DNA of 64,000 nt from NCBI RefSeq assembly GCF_030127125.1, contig NZ_CP126156.1, positions 186,001 through 250,000 of the forward strand, given 5' to 3'. This DNA comes from Halobaculum litoreum (GTDB taxonomy: Archaea > Halobacteriota > Halobacteria > Halobacteriales > Haloferacaceae). A program made the position numbers and the translations under genes. Within the stretch, counting starts at the first letter, position 1. The number at the start of each line of letters is the position of its first letter. Positions 43,992 to 52,244 of the stretch are shown here, piece by piece. Below the pieces are notes generated by a model. It worked only from the letters and a program-made list of their open reading frames with translations. It had not been told where the DNA came from and did no database searches.

Positions 43992-45056
43992 TCAGACGAC
44001 CTTCAGCATCCGCCGCTCGAAGCGCCCGACGCGCACCTTCTCCCACCCGCGCAGCGCCTCGTCCAGGTCGGGGTCGTCCGTGTCCACCCGGAGCACCCGG
44101 AGGTCGTCGAGTTTGTCGCGGGACGCGACGATCTCGACGTCGCACTCGCGGATCACCGCCGGCGACAGCTGGGGGTTGCCGCGGCCGAACACGAACCCCT
44201 GCCCGCCGATGGGGGTGACGACGATGACGTTGTCGTCGCCCAGCGCCGCGAGGATCTCCGCCTCGCTGGCGTCCAGCGCGAGCACCTCCCCGTCGCGGTA
44301 CACGTCGACGCCGATGGGCGACCCCTCGAACCCGAGTCGCTCCTTCACCTCGCCGACGGTGGAGCCCGGCCCGAGCACCCACGTCGTCCCGGGGCGGGCG
44401 CGCACGTCGTCCGCGACGCCCTCGGCGAGCGACTCGACGGTGCCGCCGCCGATCTGTTTGCCCGACTGGAGCTGTTCGGCCACGGGGACGTGCGCGACCG
44501 CGCGGAGTTCGGGGTGGACCTCCCCCTCGCGGTAGTCGTCCTCGTCGATGTCCATCACCTCGCGGCGCTCGGTGCGTTCGAACGTCGCGGCGACGGAGGC
44601 GGCGTCCTCCGGGGAGACGCCGAACACCGACGAGTACACCTTCACGCCCGCGGGCACGCCCAGCATCGGCACGTCGCTTCCCTCCAGCGCCTCCGCGACG
44701 TCGGCGGCGGTGCCGTCCCCGCCGACGAACACGACGAGGTCGACGCCGGCGTCGCGGAACGCCGCGACGGCCGCGCGGGTGTCGTCGCCGGTCGTCTCCT
44801 CGTCGGCCGGCCCGCCGCGGACGTCGGGGTCGAACCCGGCCGCGCGGACCTCGCTCGCGCCCATCGGGTCGCCCCACGCGAGCACGGTCGTGTCGGGCGC
44901 GCGCTCGGCCAGCGCGTCGAGGGCGCGTCGGGCGCGGTCCGGGGCGCGGGGCTCGGCGCCGCGGGCGCGCGCCGCCGCGACCTTCCCGTCGGTGCCCTTC
45001 AGCCCCACCCGGCCGCCCATGCCGGCGATGGGGTTGAGCAGGAAGCCGATTCGCAT
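43992..45056 (-). CDS. ATP-NAD kinase-family protein
   Basis: A 354-residue protein. The N-terminus IGFLLNPIAGMGGRVGLKGTDG is the glycine-rich start of archaeal NAD kinase-like enzymes. The phosphate motif GGDGTAADVAEAL (about 118-130) is the family hallmark, followed by VPMLGVPAGVKVYSSVFGVSP. GSTVGEVKERLG and VVTPIGGQGFVFGRG lie in the beta domain. It is predicted to phosphorylate NAD or a related compound; the group with this long C-terminal domain is not fully characterised. GCTTTTGGCC (45079-45088) is the likely TATA box. Confidence 0.82.
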   Translation of the reverse strand: MRIGFLLNPIAGMGGRVGLKGTDGKVAAARARGAEPRAPDRARRALDALAERAPDTTVLAWGDPMGASEVRAAGFDPDVRGGPADEETTGDDTRAAVAAFRDAGVDLVVFVGGDGTAADVAEALEGSDVPMLGVPAGVKVYSSVFGVSPEDAASVAATFERTERREVMDIDEDDYREGEVHPELRAVAHVPVAEQLQSGKQIGGGTVESLAEGVADDVRARPGTTWVLGPGSTVGEVKERLGFEGSPIGVDVYRDGEVLALDASEAEILAALGDDNVIVVTPIGGQGFVFGRGNPQLSPAVIRECDVEIVASRDKLDDLRVLRVDTDDPDLDEALRGWEKVRVGRFERRMLKVV

Positions 45057-45178
45057 ACCGACGGGCGGCGCGCCCGGGCCAAAAGCCCGCCGGCTCCGAC
45101 GACGGCACCGCCGGAACGGGTCGCTCGTCCGCCTCCGGGAGCGACGGAGGTATCACCGTCCGGTCCCTCGGATCGACC

Positions 45179-45619
45179 ATGTACACGGGGCGGACAGAAC
45201 AGCCGTGTTGTCTGTGCGACTCGCCCGACACGGTCGCCCGGATCGACATCCCGCCGCGCGCGGTCCAGTTGATGAAACACTCCGACCCCATCGCCTGGCG
45301 CGACATCGTCGGCGAGGTGTCGATCCACTTCTGCGAGTCCGACTGGGAGACCGTCGCCGACCTCGTGGTGAACCTGGGGATGAACCCGCTGTCGCGGTGC
45401 AACGTCGCCCGCGCGTCGTTCGACCTCCGGGAGGACTTCGAGGCGCTGTTGAACGACACCCGCGACGAACCCGACCAGACGGAGTTGGAGCAGCGCCTGC
45501 TGGCGGCGGCCGACGAGACGCTCGCGAACGTCGACGACCCGATGACCGAGGAGCGCGACGTGGTCGAGGCGCGCGTCGTCGTCGACTCGCTGGAGGAACT
45601 GGACGTGGTCTCGGCGTAG
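45179..45619 (+). CDS. Acidic haloarchaeal protein with N-terminal cysteine cluster
   Basis: A 146-residue protein. C10, C11 and C13 (QPCCLCDSP) with C52 (HFCESDW) and C74 could form a metal site, perhaps zinc. The remainder is helical and strongly acidic (REDFEALLNDTRDEPDQTELEQRLL), with a C-terminal EARVVVDSLEELDVV. It has no recognised family or partner. A TATA-like GGTATCACC (about 45149-45157) precedes it at leaderless spacing. It is divergent from the NAD kinase-like gene. Confidence 0.6.
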   Translation: MYTGRTEQPCCLCDSPDTVARIDIPPRAVQLMKHSDPIAWRDIVGEVSIHFCESDWETVADLVVNLGMNPLSRCNVARASFDLREDFEALLNDTRDEPDQTELEQRLLAAADETLANVDDPMTEERDVVEARVVVDSLEELDVVSA

Positions 45620-45690
45620 GCGGGTCGAACGCCCGCGCTCGCGCACGGCCCGCAGCCACCCGTGGCGGCGGGCGAACACCTCGGTGATAG

Positions 45691-45700
45691 GCTTATCACG
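45691..45700 (+). promoter_or_regulatory. TATA-like box for the DICT-domain gene
   Basis: GCTTATCACG lies 29-38 bases before the ATG at 45729. Confidence 0.4.
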
Positions 45701-45728
45701 GTACCCGGTGTAGGCTCCGCGAGACCAG

Positions 45729-46451
45729 ATGTCACTCCGTGCAGTCATCGCGTCCGTGCAGGACCGCGAGAAGCGCCTGACGGTGTTCGACCCCCCCGAC
45801 GAGCGGGTCGTCGAGGAGTTGCGCGAGTACTTCGCGTCGCAGGCCGTCAGGGTCACGGAGGGGACGACCGACAGCGCGCTCTCCGGCTACGTCGTCCTCT
45901 CGGACGAGCACGACGACGAGGTGTTGGCGGCGGTCGACCTCCGCCACCTCGACGGGGATCTCACGGCGGCGCCGGGCGAGCAGGGGGCGTTCGCGCCGAT
46001 CCTCGAACACCTCGACGGGACGACGTTCACCTCCTACGACCTCCGGCAGATGATGGCGGCGACGCGGGAGATGGAGGACCGCGCGTGGCGCGCCGGCACG
46101 GGCGAACTCCACGCCGGCTTCCAGCGCGTCGGCGCGATCCGTGCTCAGAAGGGCGTGTACGAGGACCTCGCGACCAAGGACCTCGACATCCACACGTACT
46201 GTGCGCCGAGCGACGAACACCCGGAGATCGAGGGCGTCACCGTCCACCAGGAGGACTCCCGCGAGATCCGGGAGTCGTGGTTCGTCGTGTTCGACGGCGG
46301 CGGCAACCCGAACGACGCCTGCGCCCTGCTGGCCGAGGAGCGCGGCGACGCCGACGAACGGTCCTTCTACGGCTTCTGGACGTACGACCCGACGATCGTC
46401 GGCCGCGTGCTCGACCACCTGAACGAACAGTACGCCGTCCCGCTCAACTGA
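45729..46451 (+). CDS. DICT-domain sensory protein
   Basis: A 240-residue protein consisting of a DICT domain, a sensory module named for diguanylate cyclases and two-component systems. Its core includes LRAVIASVQDREKRLTVF, VLSDEHDDEVLAAVDL, AFAPILEHLDGTTFTSYDLRQ and HEDSREIRESWFVVFDGG-like strands ending in FYGFWTYDPTIVGRVLDHL. In haloarchaea DICT proteins sometimes associate with light-sensing or kinase systems. Here no output domain is attached, so it may work with a separate kinase or regulator. Single-gene transcription is likely from the TATA-like box upstream. Confidence 0.75.
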   Translation: MSLRAVIASVQDREKRLTVFDPPDERVVEELREYFASQAVRVTEGTTDSALSGYVVLSDEHDDEVLAAVDLRHLDGDLTAAPGEQGAFAPILEHLDGTTFTSYDLRQMMAATREMEDRAWRAGTGELHAGFQRVGAIRAQKGVYEDLATKDLDIHTYCAPSDEHPEIEGVTVHQEDSREIRESWFVVFDGGGNPNDACALLAEERGDADERSFYGFWTYDPTIVGRVLDHLNEQYAVPLN

Positions 46452-46524
46452 CGCCGCGGCGACCGTTCGGTGTCGGTTTCGGTCACGTTAAGTGCGCGCC
46501 TGACTGAACGGTTAGACAGGACCG

Positions 46525-48078
46525 ATGTCACACCGTTTCAGCGCGACCGTTATCGCCGCCCTACTGTGTCTCTCGACCGTCGGCGCCGGGTTCGCCGGGG
46601 TCGCCGCGGCCGCGGTGGAGGACCCACGCTTCGAGACAGACGTGTCGGAGCCGGTGGTGACGCCCGGGACGACACAGCAGCTGACGATCGAGCTCACCAA
46701 CGAGGCGGCCGACTACGACGACAGCGTCGAGCCCGCGTACGACGTCCGCGCCACGGTACAGGACGCCAGCGGGATCGAGGTGCTCTCCGGCACCCGCGAG
46801 ATCGGCCGGATGGGGAACGGCGCCACGCGCGCCGTCACCGTCAGCATCGACGTGCCGGCCGACATCGCCGGCGGCACCCACCGGATCCCGGTGCTCGTCG
46901 AGTACCGCGACGAGGACGACCGCGACGAGGTCGTCTCCCGGACCGTCTACGCGACCGTGCGGGTGCAGGACCGCGCCCGCTTCGCCGTCGAGTCGGTCGA
47001 GGCGGCCGCCCCGGTCGGCGGCTCCGGCGCCGTCGACGTGACGATCCGCAACGTCGGCGAGGAGCCCGCCACGAACGCCGTGTTGGCGTTCCAGTCGGCC
47101 AACTCCGACCTCACGTTCGGACAGTCGGCGACCGCCCGCCGGTTCGTCGGCGGACTCGCCCCCAACGAGACGCGGACGGTGACCGTCGACGCGACCCTCT
47201 CGGAGACGGCCGAGACGCGCGAGTACGCCGTCGACGCCACCGTCGAGTACGAGACCGTCGACGGCGCGTCCGCGGCGTCGCGCACGCTGTCGTTCGGCGT
47301 GACCCCCCTCCCCGAGCAGACGTTCGACGTCGAGGGCCTCGAGAGCACGCTGCGCGTCGGCGAGGAGGGGCAGCTCACCGGCACCGTGACCAACACCGGC
47401 GAGCAGACCGTGACGAACGCCGTCGTGCTGTTCGAGACGTCGAACCCCAACGTCTCCCCGCTGGAGCCGGAGGTCGCGATCGGCTCGCTCGAGCCGGGCG
47501 CGTCCGCCGAGTTCGCCTTCGACATCGAGGTGTCCGACGCCGCCGAGGCCGGCCCGCGCCAGTTCACCCTGCGCGTGCAGTACCGTGACCCCGAAGGCAC
47601 CCAACGCACCGGCGACCCGATCGACGCGCCCGCCGCCGTCGCCGAGGAGCGCGACGAGTTCGCGGTGAGCGTCGTCAACGGGTCGCTCGAGGCCGGCGGC
47701 GGCGGCACGCTCACGCTCGAGGTGACGAACAACCGCGAGACGGCCGTGCGCGAGGTGTCGGCGAAGCTGTTCCTCGACGCGCCGCTGTCGTCGAGCGACG
47801 ACGAGGGGTACATCGACGAACTCGCGCCCGGCGAGACGAAGGAGGTGACGTTCGACCTCTCGATGGCGGGCAGTGCCATCGTCGGGAAGAAGTACCCCGC
47901 GAGCGTCGACTTCCGCTACGAGACGAGCGAGGGTGACACCCTCATCTCCGACACCTACCGCGTCCCGGTCCGGGCGATCGCCGCCAGCGGCGGCGGCTTC
48001 CCGCTCGGCCTGATCGGCGTCGTCGCGCTCGTGGTGGTCGGGCTCGTCGGCGCGGTGTACGTGCGCCGCAACAGATGA
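46525..48078 (+). CDS. Extracellular CARDB/S-layer-like protein, membrane anchored
   Basis: A 517-residue secreted protein. A Sec-type signal (about residues 1-28, LCLSTVGAGFAGVAAAAV) is followed by three or four Ig-like or CARDB-type beta domains, each with repeating motifs such as VTPGTTQQLTIELTN, VDVTIRNVGEEPATNAVL, LTGTVTNTGEQTVTNAVV and LTLEVTNNRETAVREV. A C-terminal membrane helix (about 492-512, GLIGVVALVVVGLVGAV) ends with VRRNR. It belongs to the COG1361-type archaeal surface proteins. The ATGA overlap couples it to the RND exporter downstream. It probably acts as an external adaptor or cargo binder for that exporter. Confidence 0.85.
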   Translation: MSHRFSATVIAALLCLSTVGAGFAGVAAAAVEDPRFETDVSEPVVTPGTTQQLTIELTNEAADYDDSVEPAYDVRATVQDASGIEVLSGTREIGRMGNGATRAVTVSIDVPADIAGGTHRIPVLVEYRDEDDRDEVVSRTVYATVRVQDRARFAVESVEAAAPVGGSGAVDVTIRNVGEEPATNAVLAFQSANSDLTFGQSATARRFVGGLAPNETRTVTVDATLSETAETREYAVDATVEYETVDGASAASRTLSFGVTPLPEQTFDVEGLESTLRVGEEGQLTGTVTNTGEQTVTNAVVLFETSNPNVSPLEPEVAIGSLEPGASAEFAFDIEVSDAAEAGPRQFTLRVQYRDPEGTQRTGDPIDAPAAVAEERDEFAVSVVNGSLEAGGGGTLTLEVTNNRETAVREVSAKLFLDAPLSSSDDEGYIDELAPGETKEVTFDLSMAGSAIVGKKYPASVDFRYETSEGDTLISDTYRVPVRAIAASGGGFPLGLIGVVALVVVGLVGAVYVRRNR

Positions 48079-50639
48079 GCGACGGCCCGATCGTCGGCGC
48101 GGTCGCCCGGGAGATCACCGAGCGACCGGGCCGGATCGTCGTCGCGTTCCTGCTGGTGACGGTGGTGTTCGCCGGCGGGCTGGCGAACGTCTCCACGTCC
48201 GCCGGCACCGAGCAGTTCACGTCGGGCATCCCCGCCGAGGAGGCGCTGTCGGACATCCAACGCGAGTTCGGCCCGTCGTTCGCCGCCGACACGGGCTCGA
48301 CACAGCTCGTCCAGCGCAACCGGAACGTGCTGTCGAAGCCGGCGATGCTCCGGATGCTGGAGGCGCAAGACCGCCTCCAGGAGACCGACGGCTTGCGGGT
48401 CGTCGGCGTCTCCTCGCCGGCCGCGACCGTCGCCCGGACCATCGACCCGTCCGCGACGACGACCGACGCACAGATCCGCGCGCTGGAGCGGGCGACGCCC
48501 TCGCAGATCGACGAGGCGGTCCGCGCGAACGCGGACGACCCCGCGTTCACCGGCGGTGTCTCCGACGACTTCAACGCCGAGTCGGCCGCCGCCTCCGCGG
48601 CGATCGGCGTCGTCACCCACGAGATCCCGGGCGCCGGCGGCGGCGGCGCGGCCGCCGGGCAGTCGGGGTCGAGCCCGCTGACCGACATCCAACTGCGCAG
48701 CCAGCGCGTCGTCGACACCGTCGGCGGCGACATCACCGTGTTCGGCTCGGGGATCATCTCCGACGAGTTCTCGACGGTGATCACCGACTCGCTGATCATC
48801 GTCACGCCCGCGGCCGTGATCCTCATCACGGGGTTCCTGATCGTCGCGTACCGCGACCTGCTGGACCTCCTGCTCGGCTCGTTCACGCTCCTGCTGGCGG
48901 TCGTGTGGACGTTCGGGTTCCTCGGGCTGGCGGGGATCCCGTTCAGCCAGCTCATGATCTCGGTGCCCCCGCTGTTGCTGGCGGTGGGGATCGACTTCGG
49001 GATCCACGCGGTGAACCGCTACCGGGAGGACCGCGCCGAGGGGTTCGGCATCGACGCCGCGATGGACCGGGCGGCGCGGCAGCTCCTGGTCGCGTTCTTC
49101 ATCGTCACCGGGACGACGGTCATCGGCTTCCTCGCGAACCTCACGTCCGCGCTGACGCCGATCCGCGAGTTCGGGCTCGTCGCGGCCGCCGGCATCCTGT
49201 TCACCTTCCTGCTGTTCGGGATCTTCCTGCCCGCGGCGAAGGTGGTGCTCGACCGCCGGCGCGACAGCCTCCCGATCCCGACGTTCTCCCAGCGGCCGCT
49301 GGGGGCCGAGGGCTCCGGCCTCGCGGACGTGCTCCGGATCGGCGTGTGGATCGGCGAGCGCGGGCCGCGCGTGTTCCTCGCGCTGATCGTCGTCACCACG
49401 GTCGCCTCCGGCGGCTACGCCGCGGGCATCTCGACGTCGTTCTCGCAGGAGGACTTCCTCCCGCCGGAGGAGACGCCCGACTACCTCGAGGCGCTCCCGG
49501 AGCCGTTCGCGCCGGGCGACTACTCGGCCGTCGGGACCCTCAACTTCCTCGACGAGAAGTTCACGTCGAGTCAGGGCGGTTCGGTGACCGTCTACGTCGA
49601 GGGGGACATGGAGGAACCCACCAGACTGGAGGAGATCCACCGGATGGGCGAGGACCCCCCGAGCACCTTCGTCAGCGAGGACGGCCACGCCGACGAGCAG
49701 AGCATCGTCACCGTGATCCGCCAGCGCGCCGCGAGCGACCCCGAGTTCCGACGGCTCGTGAACCGCAACGACCGCAACGCCAACGGCATCCCCGACGACA
49801 ACCTCGGCGAGGTGTACGACTACCTGCTGTCGTCGTCGTCGCGCGACCGGGCGTTGCAGTACCTCTCGGAGGACCGCCGCAGCACGCAGGTGGTGTACTC
49901 GGCGGAGGCCGACGCCGACCAGAACGAGGTGACCGCCGACGGCCGCGCGGTCGCCGAGCGCTACCGCGACACCAGCGGGATCGCCGTCGCCACCGGCAGC
50001 ACGGTCGTGTTCGCGGCCGTCTCGGACCTGATCTTCACCTCCGCGGTCCAGAGTCTCGCGGTGGCGCTGTCGCTGACGGTGGTGTTCCTGCTCGTCATCT
50101 ACGGCGTGTTGGAGGGGCTGCCGTCGCTCGGCGTGGTGAACACGATCCCGATCGTCGCGTCGGTCGCGCTGGTGGCCGCGACGATGCGGCTCGCGGGGAT
50201 CGCGTTCAACGCGTTCACCGCGACGATCCTCTCGTTGACGATCGGGCTCGGGATCGACTATTCCGTCCACGTCGTCCACCGCTTCGTCGACGAGCGAACC
50301 GAACACGACCTCGTCACGGCGCTGGAACGGACCGTCCGCGGCACCGGCGGCGCGCTGTTCGGCAGCATGCTCACCACCACGACCGGGATCGGGGTGCTGG
50401 TGTTCTCGGTGCTCAGCATCCTCGGCCAGTTCGGCGTGTTGACCGCGCTGTCGATCCTCTACTCGTTCGTCACCTCGATGCTGGTGCTCCCGTCGGCGCT
50501 GGTCGTGTGGGACCGGCTGAAGGGCCACGACCCCGACCGGCCGGTGGAGGCCCGGTCGGCGATCTCGCTCCCGTTCGTCGGCGGCGGCGACGGCGACGGC
50601 GGCCGACCGTCGGCGCCGGAGCCGACGCGGGGCGACTGA
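48075..50639 (+). CDS. RND/MMPL-family exporter (HAE3-like)
   Basis: An 854-residue transporter with the duplicated RND layout: one N-terminal membrane segment (about 20-40), a large outer loop to about 240, five segments (about 245-395), a second single segment (about 435-455), another large loop and five final segments (about 655-830). Conserved acidic residues in GIDFGIHAV and GIDYSVHVV sit in segments that carry the proton relay in this family. Such proteins export lipids, drugs or hydrophobic molecules. No outer membrane exists here, so the substrate would be released into the cell surface layer, possibly aided by the coupled secreted protein. Confidence 0.9.
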   Translation: MSDGPIVGAVAREITERPGRIVVAFLLVTVVFAGGLANVSTSAGTEQFTSGIPAEEALSDIQREFGPSFAADTGSTQLVQRNRNVLSKPAMLRMLEAQDRLQETDGLRVVGVSSPAATVARTIDPSATTTDAQIRALERATPSQIDEAVRANADDPAFTGGVSDDFNAESAAASAAIGVVTHEIPGAGGGGAAAGQSGSSPLTDIQLRSQRVVDTVGGDITVFGSGIISDEFSTVITDSLIIVTPAAVILITGFLIVAYRDLLDLLLGSFTLLLAVVWTFGFLGLAGIPFSQLMISVPPLLLAVGIDFGIHAVNRYREDRAEGFGIDAAMDRAARQLLVAFFIVTGTTVIGFLANLTSALTPIREFGLVAAAGILFTFLLFGIFLPAAKVVLDRRRDSLPIPTFSQRPLGAEGSGLADVLRIGVWIGERGPRVFLALIVVTTVASGGYAAGISTSFSQEDFLPPEETPDYLEALPEPFAPGDYSAVGTLNFLDEKFTSSQGGSVTVYVEGDMEEPTRLEEIHRMGEDPPSTFVSEDGHADEQSIVTVIRQRAASDPEFRRLVNRNDRNANGIPDDNLGEVYDYLLSSSSRDRALQYLSEDRRSTQVVYSAEADADQNEVTADGRAVAERYRDTSGIAVATGSTVVFAAVSDLIFTSAVQSLAVALSLTVVFLLVIYGVLEGLPSLGVVNTIPIVASVALVAATMRLAGIAFNAFTATILSLTIGLGIDYSVHVVHRFVDERTEHDLVTALERTVRGTGGALFGSMLTTTTGIGVLVFSVLSILGQFGVLTALSILYSFVTSMLVLPSALVVWDRLKGHDPDRPVEARSAISLPFVGGGDGDGGRPSAPEPTRGD

Positions 50640-50693
50640 GCGGCGCGCGCGCCACACCTCGCGCCCCGCAGCCGTTCGACCCGCGGGGCTCCG

Positions 50694-50990
50694 CTACCGG
50701 CGGACGGTGAACCCCGTCACGCCCTCGGGGTCCTCGTACTCCGCGTCGACACCCTCCACGACGGCGCTGGGGCTCCCGGTGTGGCACCACTCGACCATCC
50801 CCTCGACGGCGTCGCGGGGTCCCTCGAACACGGCCTCGACGCGCCCGTCGTCGAGGTTCCGCACCCAGCCGTCGACGCCGCGCTCGCGGGCGGTGTCGCG
50901 GGTGGTCGCCCGGTAGAACACGCCCTGTACCCGCCCGGAGACGTACACGTGTGCGCGGACGCGGTCGTCCCCGCGGTCGTCGTCGCTCAT
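50694..50990 (-). CDS. acyP: Acylphosphatase
   Basis: A 98-residue enzyme with the acylphosphatase signature HVYVSGRVQGVFYRATTRDTA, in which the Arg of GRVQGVFYR binds phosphate and the Asn of GWVRNLDDGRVEAVFEG is catalytic. It hydrolyses acyl phosphates. The small size and single domain are normal. The ATG at 50990 fits a TATA-like GCTTTTCGG (51016-51024). It is convergent with the RND exporter. Confidence 0.93.
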   Translation of the reverse strand: MSDDDRGDDRVRAHVYVSGRVQGVFYRATTRDTARERGVDGWVRNLDDGRVEAVFEGPRDAVEGMVEWCHTGSPSAVVEGVDAEYEDPEGVTGFTVRR

Positions 50991-51134
50991 ACCCGGCGGT
51001 TCGGCGCGGGAGGCCGAAAAGCCGGCGGCGACGCCCCGTCGGGGCGGCGACACCGACGCCTACTCGGTCCTCGGGCGCGACCCACCGCCGACGATGGACC
51101 CGCGAACCGACGGGGGGAACCGCCGGGGGCGACC

Positions 51135-52184
51135 GTGAGCCCCGGCGTCCGCCGGTACGGGTACGCGCTGGCGCCGCTGCTGGCGGCCGCCATCTGGGGC
51201 GGGATGTACGTCGTCAGCACGTGGACGTTCGCCACGGTGCCGCCGCTCACGCTGGGGTTCCTGCGCGTCGCGGTCGGCGCCGCCGCGCTGTACGCGGTCG
51301 TCCGCGTCCGCGGCGTCACGGTCGACCGGGCGGACTACCGCCGGTTCGCCGTGCTCGGCGGGTGGGTCGCGGCGACCATCGCGACGCAGTTCCTCGGGAC
51401 GGCGTGGACGAACGCGAGCCAGGGGTCGCTGCTCACCGTGCTCACGCCGGTGTTCACCGTCGCGTTGGGTGCGTGGGTGCTCGACGAGACCGTGACGCGG
51501 CGGAAGGCGCTCGGCGTCGCGCTCGCCGGCGTCGGCACGCTGGTCGTGCTCGCCGGGCGCTACGACCCGGCCGCCGTCGCGGTCGGCAACGTCGCCGGCG
51601 TCGGCGCGCTCGTGCTCGCGAGCGTCGCGTGGGCGGGGTACACCGTCTGGGGGGTGCCGGTCGTCAGGAAGTACTCCGCGCTGACGGCGGCGACGTACTC
51701 CACGGTGGCGTCGCTGCCGGTGTTGGCGGCGCTGGCCGCCGTCGAGCTGGCCGTCCGCGGGCCGTCGCTCGCCGCGATGGCGACGCCGGGCGCGCTGCTG
51801 GCGGTCGGGTACCTCGGCCTCGGGTCGACGGCGGCGGCGTGGTACCTCTGGTACAAGGGGCTGGAGACGGTGTCGGCCGGCACCGTCGCGGCGTTCTTCT
51901 TCGCCCAGCCGCTCGTGGGGACGCTGCTCGGCGCGCTGCTGTTGAACGAGGCCGTCGGTCCGTGGTTCGTCGTCGGGGGCGCCGTGATGGCCGTCGGGAT
52001 CTGGACGGTGGCGACCGCCGGGGGCGACGGCGACGACGCTGGCGACGACGGTGACCGCGCCGGCTCGCCGGGGGCTGACGGGCGGCGACGCGTCCCCTCC
52101 GCCCCCGGCGCGCGTCGCCGCGCTCCCGCGAACGCGCCGGGGTGGCGCTCAGCGCATCGCGGCGGCTGGTCCCGGCATCGGTGA
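51135..52184 (+). CDS. DMT-superfamily (EamA) transporter
   Basis: A membrane protein with ten hydrophobic segments forming two EamA halves (AAIWGGMYVVSTWTFATV, GSLLTVLTPVFTVALGAWVL, then a second half from GVGALVLASVAWAGYTV with YLGLGSTAAAWYLWYKGLE). EamA transporters export amino acids, nucleotide sugars or other metabolites; the substrate is not predictable. The credible part ends at about residue 305 (TVATAGGDGDDAGDD). The last 45 residues of the open frame are Arg-rich and probably wrong: a one-base change at a GGGGG run (about 52070-52074) would bring a stop soon after. Start at the GTG at 51135. Confidence 0.78.
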   Translation: MSPGVRRYGYALAPLLAAAIWGGMYVVSTWTFATVPPLTLGFLRVAVGAAALYAVVRVRGVTVDRADYRRFAVLGGWVAATIATQFLGTAWTNASQGSLLTVLTPVFTVALGAWVLDETVTRRKALGVALAGVGTLVVLAGRYDPAAVAVGNVAGVGALVLASVAWAGYTVWGVPVVRKYSALTAATYSTVASLPVLAALAAVELAVRGPSLAAMATPGALLAVGYLGLGSTAAAWYLWYKGLETVSAGTVAAFFFAQPLVGTLLGALLLNEAVGPWFVVGGAVMAVGIWTVATAGGDGDDAGDDGDRAGSPGADGRRRVPSAPGARRRAPANAPGWRSAHRGGWSRHR

Positions 52185-52244
52185 AGAACCCTCGCCGTCG
52201 GAACGGACCGAGGGAGTCTTGGGCGCTCCCCCGGAGGTGCCGGT

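Noticed and set aside
47955-50657. A 900-codon open frame antisense to the RND exporter
   Set aside because: High G+C leaves few stops on the opposite strand; the product is Arg/Glu/His repeats while the sense frame has full RND motifs.
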